Of a stretch of 64,000 bases of DNA, positions 24,893 to 37,784 are shown piece by piece. The position numbers and the translations under genes are program-made. The number at the start of each line of letters is the position of its first letter. Positions within the stretch are counted from its first letter, which is position 1. A model generated the notes under the pieces. The model made no database searches and had not been told where the DNA came from. It saw nothing but the letters and a program-made list of their open reading frames with translations. The DNA comes from Cannabis sativa. Taxonomy: Eukaryota; Streptophyta; Magnoliopsida; Rosales; Cannabaceae. The DNA is taken from NCBI RefSeq assembly GCF_029168945.1, contig NW_026870043.1, positions 6,640,501 through 6,704,500 on the forward strand, written 5' to 3'.

Positions 24893-26716
24893 TTCGGTCT
24901 GGTTCTAGTTCAGGTCCCAGGTCCCATTTCAGAGTTTGGGTTCGGGAGCGAGACTGGGGTGCGGTTCTAGGTCCCAACCCTGGTTCTGTGTCCCTAGTCT
25001 AGTTCCATGTTTGGGTCTGAGTTCAGGTTTGGGTTTGGTCCCGAGTCCAGGTTTGGGTTTGGATCCAGGTCTGGCTCCCAATTCGGGTCTAGGTCTAATT
25101 TGGAGTCAGGGTCCTGGTCCGGTTACGGTTCTGGATCGAGGTCCAATTTTAGTTATGATTCCAAGTCCAAGTCTTAGTTCCAGTCTTTGTCAAGTTCTGG
25201 TTTTGGTTCCAATTTTGGGTCACAGGGTACGGGTTTGGGTCCACTTTTGTGTTTGGGACTGGGTTAAGGTTTGGGTTTGGGTTCGGGTCCTTGTCAAGGT
25301 TCGGGTCTAGGGCTGGGTCCCAAATCCAAACACTGACTACGGGTTTTGTCCAAGCCCTGGGTCCAGATCTGGATCCCAATCTCGGGTCCCAGTCTGGCTC
25401 CATTTCTGGTGCCGAGTCACGAGCTGGGTCCTAGGTTCAAGTTCGGGTCTGGGTCGCGTACTAGGTCCCGGTCCTAGTTCTGTTACCCAGGTCCCTATCC
25501 TGATTTTGGGTCTAGGTCCCGGTTATTGTGTGGGTTTGGGTCCCGGTCTAGGTTCGGGTTCGGGTTTGGGTTTGAGTTCGGGTCGGAGTTCGAGTCCTGG
25601 TCTGAGTTTGGGTTACCTTCCCGATTTCAGTCTTGGTCCACATCAGGCTCCAGGTGTGGGTTCTCGTCCTGGGTCTATGTCTAGGTTGCGTCCGAGTTCC
25701 AAGTTCCAATCCCGATCTGAGTCTGGATTCAGTTCTGGGTCTAAGTCCTTAGTTCTGATCCTGGTCTGGGTTCCGGTTTGGGTCTGGGTCCGGCTCTAGC
25801 TTTGTGTCTGATTCTAGTTGTGGATTTGAGTTCGGGTCCGAGACTGTGTCTTGGTTTGTTTTTGGGTCTGGACCCCTATTTGGGTCTAGGTTCAGGTCCA
25901 AGTCCAAGTTGGGGTCCCGAGTGCGGTTCCAAGTTTTGGGTCTGGGTCCGGATCATGGTCCAAATCTAGGTCCAGCATTTTGATTCATGTCTGGGACTTG
26001 GTCCGAGTCCAAGTTCGTATCTAGATCCCTATCTAGGTCCAAGTCTATGTTTGGGATCGGGCCCCATATTTAGGTCCAGGTTCGGGTCTCAGTTCCAATC
26101 TGGGTACACGACCGTGTCCGAGCCTGAGTTCCAGTCTCAGTTTGGGTATGAGGCTAGGTGGTCTTTGTTCGGTTATAGGTCTGGGTTAGGGTCCTGGTCA
26201 CGGTCCTAGTCTTGTTCTAGGGTCCTAGTTCGGCGACTCTTGTTCAGGTTCTAATTTCGAGTCCCAGGTCTAGGTGTAGGTTCGGGTTTGGTTCTTCGTC
26301 TGGGTTCTGGTCCTAGTCTGAGTCCCAAATCTAGACACCGCCTACTGGTCTGTTCCAGGCCCCGTTACCCGAATCCTGAGTCAAGATCTGGATCACGGTC
26401 ACGGGTCTCGATCATGTTTTGGTTCAAGGCCAAGGTCCCATTTCTGAGTTTGGGTTCGGGATCGAGACTGGGGTGCGTTCTTGGTCCCCACCTGGTTCTG
26501 TGTCCCTAGTGTGGTTCCATGTTTGCGTCTGAGTTCAGGTTCGGGTTCGGGCCCCGAGTCCAGGTTTGGGTTGGGATCCGGGTTCGTCTCCCAATTCGGG
26601 TCTAGGTCATATTTAGAGTCCGGGTCCTGGGCCTGGGACCGATTTCAGTTATGATTCTAAGTCCAAGTCCTAGTTCCAGTCCCGGTCAACTTTCGGTTTT
26701 GGTTCCAATTTTGGGT

Positions 26717-28273
26717 TACAGGGAACGAGTTCGGCTCAACTTTTGGGTTTGGGACTGGGTAAAGGTCTGGGTGTGGGTTCGAGTCATTGTTAGGGTTTGG
26801 GTCCAGGAGTGGGTCCCAAATCCAGACACCGACTACGAGTTTTGTCCAAGCCCTAGGTCCAGATCCGGAACCTATCTCGGGTCCCCGTCTGGTTCCATTT
26901 CTGGTGCCAGGTCACGAGCTGGTCCCTAGGTTCAAGTTTGGGTCAGGGTCGGGTACTAGGTCCCGGGACTAGTTCTTTTTCCCATGTCCCTATCCTGATT
27001 CTGGGACCAGGTCCTGGTCTAGGTTCAGGTTCGAGTCCTAGTCTTGGTTCGAGTTTAAGTCTCTATTTGGGTTTTGATCTGGGTTCGGGTTTGGGTTTAG
27101 GTCCTGGTGCTGGTCGTAGTCCTAGTTCTGTTCACGTTCCATTTGCGATTCTTAGTTTGAGTTTGGGTTTGAGTTCGGATCGGAGTTCGAGTCCTGGTCT
27201 GAGTTTGGGTTCGGGTCCGGATTTCAGTCTAGGTCCAGATCAGGCTCCTTGTGTGGGTTCGCGTCCTCGGTCTAGGTCTAGGTTGGGTCCGAGTCCCAAG
27301 TTCCAATCCCGATCTGAGTCTGGATTCAGTTCTGGGTCTAAGTCCTTGGTTCTGATCCTGGTTTGGGTTTGAGTTTCAGTCCGAGTTCGGGTCTAGCTTT
27401 TAGTCTGATTCTAGGTGTGGGTTTGAGTTCAGATCAGAGTCTGTGTCCGTATTTGTGTCCAGGTCTGGACCCCGATCTGGGTCTAGGTTCGGGTCCAGGT
27501 CCAAGTTCGGGTCCCGAGTGCGGGTCCAAGGTTTGGTCTTGGTCAGGATCTCGGTCCAGATCTAGGTCCAGCATTTCGATCCCAGTTTGGGTCTTTGTCC
27601 GAGTCCAGGTTCATATCCGGATCCCTTATTTAGGTCCAGGTTCGGGTCTCAATTCTGGTCTGGGTAGATGACTGTGTCCAGGCCCGAGTTCCAGTCTCAG
27701 TTTGGGTCTGAGGCTAGGTGTGTGTTCGGTTCTACGTCTCGGTCCGGGTCCTGGTCACGGTCCTAGTCATGTTCTAGGGTCCTGGTTCGGCGATTCTTGT
27801 TCAGGTTCTAATTTTGGGTCCCAGGTCTAGGTCTCGGTTCAGGTTTGGTTCTTCGATTGGGTTCTGGTCCTAGTCTGAGTCCCAGATCTAGACACCGACT
27901 GCGGTACGTTCCGGGCCTTGTTACCGAAATCCCGAGTCAAGATGCGGATCCTTGTCACGGGTCTCGATGCGGTTTTGGTTCAGGTCCCAGGTCCCATTTC
28001 TGAGTTTGAGTTTGGGATCGGGGCGGGGTGCGGTTCTAGCTCCCGACCCTGGTTTTGTGACGCTAGTCTTGTTCCATGTTTGGGTCTGACTTCAGGTTTG
28101 CAACCTGAGTCCAGGTTTTGGTTGGGATCTAGGTTTTCCTCCTAATTCGGGTCTAGGTCTAATTTAGAGTCCGGGTCCCCGTCCAGTTACGGTTTTGGAT
28201 CTAGGTCAAATTTTAGTTAGGAGTCCAAGTACAAGTCCTAATTCCAGTCCAAATCAACTTCCTGTTTCGGTTC
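26717..28273 (+). repeat. Complete satellite HOR unit, 1.56 kb
   Basis: Runs from the variant landmark TTACAGGGAACGAG (shared with position 43 onward at the window start) to the next landmark at 28274. It contains the CG-rich variant patch at 27899-28035. Confidence 0.7.
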
Positions 28274-29920
28274 CAATTTTGGGTCAGAGGGTACGGGTTC
28301 GGGTCCACTTTTGGGTTTTGGACTGGGTTCAGGTCCGGTTGTGGGTTCGGGTCCATCTCAGTTTTCGGCTCTAGAGCTGGGTCCCAAATCCAGACACCGA
28401 CAACAGGTTTTGTCCAGACCCTTGCTCCAGATCCGTATCCCAAGCTCGGGTCCCAGTCTAGTTCTATTTGTGGTCTTGGGAGTCACGAGGGCGGGTCCTA
28501 GGTTCAAGTTCGGGTACGGGTCGGATACTGTGTCGGGTCCTAGTTCTTTTACCAAAGTCCTTATCCTGATTCTGGGTCCAGGTCCCGGTTATTGTGTGGG
28601 TTTAGGTCCTGGTCTAAGTTCAGGTTCGAGTCCTAGTCTTGGTTCGGGTTTAGGTCTCTTTTTGGTTTTTGATCTGGGTTTGGGTTTGGGTTTAGGTCTT
28701 GGTCCTTGTCCTAGTCCTAGTTCAGTTCTATTTCCATTTGCGATTATGAGTTCGAGTTTGGGTTTGAGTTAGGGTCGGAGTTCGAGTCCTGGTTTGAGTT
28801 TGGGTTCGGGTCCAGATTTCAGTCTAGGTCCAGATTAGGCTACGGGTGTGGGTTCGAGTCCTAGGTCTTGTCTAGATTGGTCCGAGTCCCGAGTTCCAAT
28901 CCTGATCTCAGTCTGGATTCAGTTCTGGGTCTAAGTCCTTGCTTTTGATCCTCGTCTGGGTTTGAGTTTGGGTCTTGGTTCGGGTCTAGCTTTGGGTCTA
29001 ATTCTAGGTGTTGGTTTGAGTTCGGGCCCGAGTTTGTGTTCGGGTTTGTGTCCAGGTCTGGACGCCGATCTGGGTCTAGGTTCGGCTCCAGGTCAAAGTT
29101 CGGGTCCCGAGTGCGGGTCCAAGTTTGGGTCTGGGTCAAGATCTCGGTCCAGATCTAGGTTAAGCATTTCGATCCAAGTCTGGGTATTTGTCCGAGTCCA
29201 TGTTCATATCCGGATCCCTATCTATGTCCAAGTCTGTGTTTCGGATCGTGTCCAAGATTTAGGTCCAGGTCCTGGTCTCAATTCTGTTCTGGGTACACGA
29301 CTGTGTCCGGGCTCGAGTTCCAGTCTCAATTTGGGTATGAGGCTAGGTCTGTGTTCAGTTCTTGATCAGGGTCTGAGTCCTGGTCACGATCCTAGTCTTG
29401 TTCTAGGGTCCTGGTTCGGCGATTCTTCTTCAGGTTCTAATTTTGGGTCCCAGGTCTATGTCTGGGCTCGGGTTTGGTTCCTTGTCTAAGTTGTGGTCCT
29501 ATTCTGAGTCCAAGATCTAGACACCGACTATTGGTCTGTTCCAGGCCCTGTTACACGTATCCCGAGTCAAGATCTGGATCACTGTCACGGGTCTACGTCT
29601 GGTTCTATTTCAGAACCCATGTCCCATTTCTGAGTTTTGGTTTGGAATCAAGGCTGGGGTGCAGCTCTATATCCCGACCCTAGTTCTTTGTCCCTAGTCT
29701 GGTTCCATGTTTGAGTCTGAGTTCAGGTTCGGGTTCGGGTACCGAGTCCAGGTCTTGGTTGGGATCCAGGTCCGGCTCCCAATTCGGGTCTAGGTCTCAT
29801 TTGGAGTCTGGGTCCTTGTCCGGTTACGGTTTTCGATCTAGGTCCAATTTCAGTTATGATTCCAAGTCCAAGTCCTAGTTCCAGTCCCAGTCAACTTCTG
29901 GTTTTAGTTCCAATTTTGGG
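28274..29920 (+). repeat. Complete satellite HOR unit, 1.65 kb
   Basis: Landmark-to-landmark unit of 1647 bp, one of the longest. Its right part, with 29921-30190, was copied into 56616-57693. Confidence 0.7.
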
Positions 29921-31593
29921 TCACAGTGTACGGGTTCAGGTCCACTTTTGGGTTTGTGACGGGTTAAGGTCCGAGTGTGTGTTTGGGTCCTTGTCAAGGT
30001 TCGGGTCCAGGGCTAGGTCCCAAATCCAGACACCGAGTACGGTTTTCTACAAGCCCTAGTTCCAGATCCAGATCCCAATCTCGGGTCCCAGTCTTGTTCC
30101 ATTTCCGGTGCCGGGTCACGAGCTCGGTCCTAGGTTCAAGTTCGGGTTTCGTTCGGGTACTAGGTCCCGGTCCTAGTTCTGTTTCCCAGGTCCCTATCCT
30201 GATTCTTGGTCCAGGTCCGGGTTATTGTGTGGGTTTGGGTCCAAGTCTAGGTTCGGGTTCGAGTACTAGTCTCGGTTCGGGTTTAGGTCTCTGTTTGGTT
30301 TTTGATCTAGGTTCGGGTTTGGGTTTAGGTCTTGGTCCTGGTCCTAGTCCTAGTTCGGTTTTACTTCCATTTGTGATTTTGAGTTCAAGTTTGGGTTTGA
30401 GTTAGGGTCGGAGTTCGAGTCCTGGTCTGAGTTTGGGTTTGGGTCCGGATTTCAGTCTAGGTCCAGATCAGGCTCCGAGTGTGGGTTTACGTCCTGGGTT
30501 TTGATCTAGGTTGGGTCCGAGTCCCAAGTTCCAATACCGATCTTCGTCTGGATTCAGCTCTGGGTCTAAGTCCTTTCTTCTGATCCTCGTCTTCGTTCGA
30601 GTTTGGGTCCGAGTCCTTGTCCGGTGCTAGCTTTGGGTCTGGTTCTAGTTCAGGTCCTAGGTCCCATTTCAGAGTTTGGGTTCGGGAGCGAGACTGGGGT
30701 GCGGTTCTAGGTCCCGACCGTGGTTTTGTTCCCTAGTCTGGTTCCATGTTTGGGTCTGAGTTCAGGTTTGGGTTCGGGTCCCGAGTCCATGTTTGGGTTT
30801 TGATCTGGGTCCGGCTCCCAATTCGGGTCTAGGTCTGATTTGGAGTCAGGGTCCTGGTCTGGTTACGGTTCTGGATCTAGGTCTAATTTCAGTTATGATT
30901 CCAAGTCTAAGTCTTAGTTCCAGTCTCGGTCAAGTGCCGGTTTGGTTCAAATTTTGGGTCACAGGGTACGGGTTCGTGTCCACTTTTGGGTTTGGGACTA
31001 GGTTAAGGTTTGGGTGGGTTCGGGTCCAGGGCTGGGTCCCAAATCCAAACACCGACTACGCATTTTGTCCAAGCCCTGGGTCCAGATCTAGATCCCAATC
31101 TCTGGTCCTGTCTGGTTCCATTTCTGGTGCCTTGTCACGAGCTGGGTCCTAGGTTCAAGTTCGGGTCTGGGTCGCGTACTAGGTCCCGGTCCTAATTCTC
31201 TTACCCAGGGCCCTATCCTGATTCTGGGTCCAGGTCCCGGTTATTGTGTGGGTTTGGGTCTCGGTCTAGGTTCGGGTTCGGGTTTAGGTCTCTGTCTAGG
31301 TTTTGATCTAGGTTCGAGTTTTGGTTTACGTCCTGGTCCTGGTCCTAGTCCTAGTTCAGTTCTAGTTCCATTTGCGATTCTGAGTTCGAGTTTTTGTTTG
31401 AGTTCGGGTCGGAGTTCGAGTCCTGGTCTGAGTTTGGGTTACCTTCCCGATTTCAGTCTTGGTCCAGAACACGCCTCGGGTGTGGGTTCCCGTCCTGGGT
31501 CTTGGTCTAGGTTGCGTCCGAGTCCCAAGTTCAAATCCCAATCTGAGTCTGGATTCAGTTTTGCGTCTAAGTCGTTGGTTCTAATCCTAGTGT

Positions 31594-31620
31594 GGGTTCG
31601 GGTTTGGGTTCGGGTTCGGG
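31594..31620 (+). other. Canonical G-quadruplex motif
   Basis: Five GGG runs are separated by 3-base loops, of the form (GGGTTY)4GGG. This satisfies the classic four-tract G-quadruplex rule with short loops and resembles the geometry of vertebrate telomeric DNA. It is the most perfect stretch of the hexamer I found; most of the array has three consecutive runs or GG tracts. Confidence 0.8.
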
Positions 31621-32619
31621 TCTAGCTTTGGGTCTGATTCTGGTTGTGGATTTGAGTTCGGGTCCGAGACTGTGTCTTGGTTTGTTTCCGGGTCTAGAGC
31701 CCTATTTGGGTCTAAGTTCAGGTCCAAGTCCAAGTTGGGGTCCCGAGTGCGGTTCCAAGTTTTGCATGTGGGTCAGGATCCCGGTCCAAATCTAGGTCCA
31801 GCATTTTGATTCATGTTTGGGACTTGATCTGAGTCCAAGTTCGTATCCAGATCCCTATCTAGGTCCAAGTCTATGTTTGGGATCGGGTCCCAGATTTAGG
31901 TCCAGGTCCGGGTCTCAGTTCCAGTCTGGGTACACGACCGTGTCCGAGCCCGAGTTCCAGTCTCAGTTTGGGTATGAGGCTAGGTCTTTGTTCGGTTACA
32001 GGTCTGGGTCAGGGTCCTAGTCTTGTTCTAAGGTCCTGGTTCGGCGACTCTTCTTCACGTTCTAATTTTGGGTCCCAGGTCTAGGTTTGGGTTCGGGTTT
32101 GGTTCTTCGTCTGGGTTCTGGTTCTAGTCTGAGTCCCAGATCTAGACACCGACTACTGGTTTGTTCCAGGCCCCATTACCCTAATCCCGAGTCAAGATCT
32201 GGATCACTGTCACGGGTCTCGATCTGGTTCTGGTTCAGGTCCCAGGTCCCATTTCTGAGTTTGGGTTCGAGATCGAGAATGGGGTGCGTTCTTGGTCCAG
32301 ACCCTGGTTGTGTGTCCCTAGTCATGTTCCATGTTTGGGTCTGTGTTTAGGTTTGGATTCGGGTCCCGAGTCCAGGTTTGGGTTGGGATCCGGGTCCGCC
32401 TCCCAATTCGGGTCTAGGTCTGGGTCCAATTTTAGTTATGATTCCAAGTCCAAGTCCTAGTTCCAATCCCGGTCAACTTCCGGCTTTGGTTCCAATTTTG
32501 GGTCACAGGGTACTGGTTCCGGTGCACTTTCGGGATTGGGAGTGGGTTCAGGTCCGGGTGTTGGTTCGGGTCCTTGTGAGGGTTCAGGTCCAGGGCTGGG
32601 TCCCAAATCCAGACACTGA

Positions 32620-33806
32620 ATACGGGTTTTGTCCAAGCCCTGGGTCCAGATCCAGATCCCAATCTCGGGTCTCAGTCTGGTTCCATTTTTGTTGCCGGGT
32701 CATGAGCTGGGTCCTAAGTTCAAGTCCAGGTTTCGGTCGGGTACTATGTCTCGGTCCTAGTTCTTTTTCCCATGTCCCTATCCTAATTATGTGTCAAGGT
32801 CCCGGTTATTGTGTGGGTTTGGGTCTCGGTCAAGGTTCGGGTTCGAGTAATAGTATCAATTCGGGTTTAGGTCTCTGTCTAGGTTTTGATCTGGGTTCGG
32901 GTTTGGGTTTAGGTCCTTGTCCTGGTCCTAGTCCTAGTTCGGTTCTAGTTCCATTTGCGATTCTTAGTTCGAGTTTGGATTTGAGTTCGGGCCAGAGTTC
33001 CAGTTTTGGTTTGAGTTTGGGTTGAAGTCCGGATTTCATTCTTGGTCCAGATCAAGCTCCGGGTGTGGGTTCGCACCCTGGGTCTTGGTCTAGGTTGGGT
33101 CTGAGTCCAGAGTTCCAGTCCCGATCTGAGTTTTGATTCAGTTCTGGTTCTAAGTCCTTTGTTCTGATCCTTGTATGGGTTCGAGTTTGGGTCTGGATCC
33201 GGGTCTAGCTTTCGGTCTGTTTCTAGGTGTGGGTTTGAGTCTGTGTCCGAGTTTGTGTCCAAGTCTGGTCCCCGAACTCCGACCCAAATACAGGTTTTGT
33301 CCAAGCCCTGGGTCTAGATCCAGATCCCAATCTCGGGTCTCAGTCTGGTTCCATTTCTGATGCCGGGTCACGAGCTGGGTCCTAAGTTCAAGTCCAGGTT
33401 TCGGTCGGGTACTAGGTCTCGGTCCTAGTTCTTTTTCCCATGTCCCTATCCTAATTATGTGTCAAGGTCCCGGTTATTGTGTGGGTTTGGGTCTCGGTCA
33501 AGGTTCGGGATCGAGTAATAGTATCAATTCAGGTTTAGGTCTCTGTCTAGGTTTTGATCTGGGTTCGGGTTTGGGTTTAGGTCCTTGTCCTGGTCCTAGT
33601 CCTAGTTCGGTTCTAGTTCCATTTGCGATTCTTAGTTCGAGTTTGGATTTGAGTTCGTGCCAGAGTTCCAGTCTTGGTCTGAGTTTGGGTTGATGTCCGG
33701 ATTTCATTCTTGGTCCAGATCAAGCTCCGGGTGTGGGTTCGCGTCCTGGGTCTTGGTCTAGGTTGGGTCTGAGTCCAGAGTTCCAATCCAGATCTTAGTT
33801 TTGATT
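32620..33806 (+). repeat. Local 668-bp tandem duplication
   Basis: Sequence from about 32620 recurs from about 33288 at an offset of 668 bp. Both copies share unusual variants, such as AGTATCAATTC and CAAGTCCAGGTTTCGGTC. The junction near 33275-33290 carries an odd string (CCCCGAACTCCGACCC) not seen elsewhere. The second copy loses about 100 bp near 33806. Confidence 0.75.
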
Positions 33807-36171
33807 CAGTGCAGGGTCTAGGTCGGGTCTGAGTCTGTGTCCGAGTTTGTGTCCAGGTCTGGTCCCCGATCTAGGTCTTGGTTCGGGTCCAGGTCCAAGT
33901 TGGGGTCTTGAGTGCGGGTCCAAGTTTGGGTCTGGGTCGGGATCTGGGTCCAAATCTAGGTCCAGCATTTCGATCCAAGTCTGGGTCCAGGTCCGAGTCC
34001 AAGTTCGTATTGGGATCCCTATCTAGGTCCAAGTCTGTGTTTGGGATCGGGTCCCAAATTTAGGTCTAGGGCCGAGTCTTAGTACCGGTCTGGGTACACG
34101 ACCATGTACGGGCCTGAGTTCCAGTCTCAGTTAGGGTCTGAGGCGAGGTCTGTAATCGGTTCTAGGTCTGGGTCCGGGTCCTGGCCACGGTCCTAGTCTT
34201 GTTCTCGGGTCTTAGTTCGGCGATTCTTGTTTAGGTTCTAGTTTTGGGTCCCACGTCTAGGTCTGGGTTCGGGTTTGGTTCTTTGTCTGGGTTCTGGTCC
34301 TAGTATGAATCCCAGATACGAACACCGACTGCGGTACGTTCTAGGCCAGGTTACCCGAATCACGAGTCAAGATCTGGATCACTGTCACAAGTCTCGGTTT
34401 TGTTCAAGTTTAGGTCCTAGGTCCCATTTATGAGTTTGGGTTCATGATCGAGACTGGGGTGCGGTTCTAGGTCCTGACCCTGGTTCTGTGTCCCTAGTCT
34501 GGTTCCATGTTTGGGTCTAAGTTCATGTTCGGGTTCGGGTCCCGAGTCAAGGTTTGGGTGGGGATCCGGGTCCGGCTCCCAAATTGGGGTCTAGGTCTGA
34601 TTTGGAGTCCGGGTCCTTGTCCGGTTACGGTTCTGGATCTAGGTCTAATTTCAATTATGATTCCAAGTCGAAGTCATAGTTCCTGTCCCGGTCAACTTTC
34701 GGTTTTGGTTCCAATTTTGGGTCACAGGGTACGGGTTCGGGTCCACTTTTGGGTATGGGATTGGGTTCATGTCCGAGTGAGGGTTCGATCCTTGTCAGGG
34801 TTCGAGTCCAGGGCTTGGTCCCAAACCGAGACACCGACTAAAGGTTTTCTCCAAGCCTTGGCTCCAGATCCGGATCCCAATCTCATGTCCCAGTCTGGTT
34901 CCATTTCTAGTGCAAGGTCACGAGCTGGGTCCTAAGTTCAAGTTCGGGTCTGGGTCGGGTACTATGTCCCGATCCTAGTTCGTTTTCCCAGGTCCCTATC
35001 ATGATTCTGCATCCAGGTCCCAGTTATTGCGTGGGTTTTTGTCCCGCTCTAGGTTCGGGTTAGAGTCCTAGTTTGAGCTCGGGTCGGAGTTCGAGTCCTG
35101 GTCTGAGTTTGGGTTCAGGTCCGGGGTTCGCGTCCCTGGTCTTGGTCTAGGTTGTGTCCGAGTCCCAAGTTCCAATCCCGATCTAAGTCTGGATTCAATT
35201 TTGGGTCTAAGTCCTTGGTTCTGATCCTGGTCTGGGTTCGAGTTTGGGTCCAGGTCCGGGTCTTGCTTTGGATATGATTCTAGGTGTGGGTTTGAGTTCG
35301 GGTCGGAGTACGTAATGCAGGTTTGTGTCAAGCTCTGGACCCCAATCTGGGTCTAGGTTCTTGTCCTGGTCCAAGTTGGGGTCTCGAGTGCAGGTCCAAG
35401 TTTGGGTCGTGGTCAAGATCTCGTTCCAGATCTAGGTCTAGCATTTCGATGCCAGTCTGGGTCTATGTTTGAGTAAAGGTTCGTATCAAGATCCCTATCT
35501 AGGTCCAAGTATGTGTTGGGGATCGGATCCAAGATTTAGGTCCGGGGCGGGTCTCGGTTACGCTGCAGCTTACACGGCCGTGTGCGGGCCGAGTTCTGTC
35601 TAAGTTTTGGTCTGAGGCTTGGTTTGTGTTCGGTTCTAGGTGTGGGTGCGGGTCCTGGTTACGTTCCTAGTCTTGTTATAGGGTCCTGGTTCGGCAATTC
35701 TCGTTCAGGTTCTAATTTTGGGTCCCAGGTCTAGGTCTGCGTTCGGGTTTGGTTCTTCGTCTAGGTTCTGGTCCTAGTCTGAGTCCCACATCTAGACACC
35801 GAGCCAGCCGGTACATTCCGAGCCCGTTACCTGAATCCCGAGTCAAGATCTGGATCACTGTCACGTGTCTCGGTCTGGTTCTAAGTTTGGGTTCGGGATC
35901 GAGACTGGGGTGCGGTTCTAGGTCCGGACCCTGGTTCTGTGTCCCTAGTCTGGTTCCATGTTTGGGTCTGATTTCAGGTTTGAGTTCGCTTCCCAAGTCC
36001 AGGTTTGGGTTCAGATCCGGGTCCGGCTCCCAATTCGGGTCTAGGTCAGATTTGGAGTTCGGGACCTGGTCCGGTTACGGTTCTAGATCTATGTCCAATT
36101 TAAGTTATGGTTCCAAGTCCAAGTCCTAGTTCCAGTCCCAGGCAACTTCTCATTTTGGTTCCAATTTTGGG

Positions 36172-37784
36172 TCACAGGGTACGGGTTCGGGTCCACTTTT
36201 GGGTTTGGGACTGGGTTCAGGTCCGAGTGAGGGTTCGAGTCCTTGTCAAAGTTCGAGTCGAGGGCTGGGTCCCAAATCCAAACACCGACTATTGGTTTTG
36301 TCCAAGCCCTGGGACCAGATCCGGATCCCAATCTTCGGTCCCAGTCTGGTTCCATTTTGTGTGTCGTGTCACGAACTGGGTCCTAGGTTTAAGTTGGGGT
36401 CTTGGTCGGGTACTATGTCCCAGTCCTAGTTCTGTTTCCCAGGTCACTATCTTGATTCTGGGTCCAGGTCCAAGTTATTGTGTGGGTTTTTCTCCCGGTC
36501 TAGGTTTGGGTTCGAGTCCTAGTCTCGGTTCGGGTTGAGATCTCTGTCTGGGTTTTGATCTCGGTTCGGGTTTGGGTTTACCTCCTTGTCCTGGTCCTCG
36601 TCCTAGTTCGGTTCTAGATCCATTTGCGATTCTTACTTCGAGTTTGGGTTTGAGTTCGGGTCGGAGTTCGAGTCCTGGTCTGAGTTTGGGTTCGGGTCCA
36701 GATTTCAGACTAAGTCCAGATCAAGCTCCGGGTGTGGGTTCGCATCCTGGGTCTTTGTCTAGGTTGGCTCCAAGTCCCAAGTTCCAATCCCGATCTGAGT
36801 TGGGATTCAGTTCTGGGTCTAAGTCCTTTGTTCTAATCCTGGTTTGGGTTCGAGTTTTGGTCCGGGTCCGGGTCTAGCTTTGCGTCTAATTCTAGGTGTG
36901 GGTTTGAGTTCGGGTCGGAGTCTGTGTCCGTGTTTGTGTCCAGGTTTGGACCCTGATCTGGGTCTAGGTTCGGGTCCAGGTCCAAGTTTGGGTCCCGAAT
37001 GCAGGTCCAAGTTTGGGTCTTGGTTAGCATCTCGGTACAGATCTAGGTCTAGCATTTCGATCACAGACTGGTTCTTTGTTCGTGTCCAAGTTCGTATTTG
37101 GATCCCTATCTAGGTCCAAGTCTGCGTTGGGGATCGGGTCCCAGATTTAGGTCAAAGTGCGGGTCTATGTTACTCGCTGCGGTTACACGACAATGTCTAG
37201 GCCCGAGTTCCAGTCTCAGTTTGGGTCTGAGGCTAGGTCTGTGTTCGGTTTTAGGTTTGGGTACGGGTCCTGGTGACGGTCCTAGTCTTGTTATAGGGTA
37301 CTGGTTCGGCAATTCTTGTTCAGTTTCTAATTTTGGGTCCAAGGTCTAGGTCTCGGTTCGGGTTTGGTTCTTTGTCTTGGTTCTGGTCCTAGTCTGAGTC
37401 CCACATCTAGACACCGACCACTATTCTGTTTAGGCCCCGTTACCCGAATCCCGAGTCAAGATGTGGATCACTGTCACGGGTCTCAGTCTGGTTCTGAGTT
37501 TGGGTTCGGGATCGAGACTGGGGTGCGGTTCTAGGTCCGGACCCTTGTTCTGTGTCCCTAGTCTAGTTCCATGTTTGGGTCTGAGTTCAGGTTTGGGTTC
37601 GGGTCCTGAGTCCAGGTTTGGGTTCGGATCCAGGTCCGGCTCCCAGTTCGGGTCTATGTCTTATTTGGAGTCGCGGACCTGGTCCGGTTACGGTTCTAGA
37701 TCTAGTTCCAATTTCAGTTATGGTTCCAAGTCCAAGTCCTTGTTCCAGTCCCAGGCAACTTCCAGTTTTGGTACCAATTTTGGG
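36172..37784 (+). repeat. Complete satellite HOR unit, 1.61 kb
   Basis: Landmark-to-landmark unit of 1613 bp. Its duplicated counterpart is 58713-60329 in the second large duplication copy, at an offset of about 22545. Confidence 0.72.
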
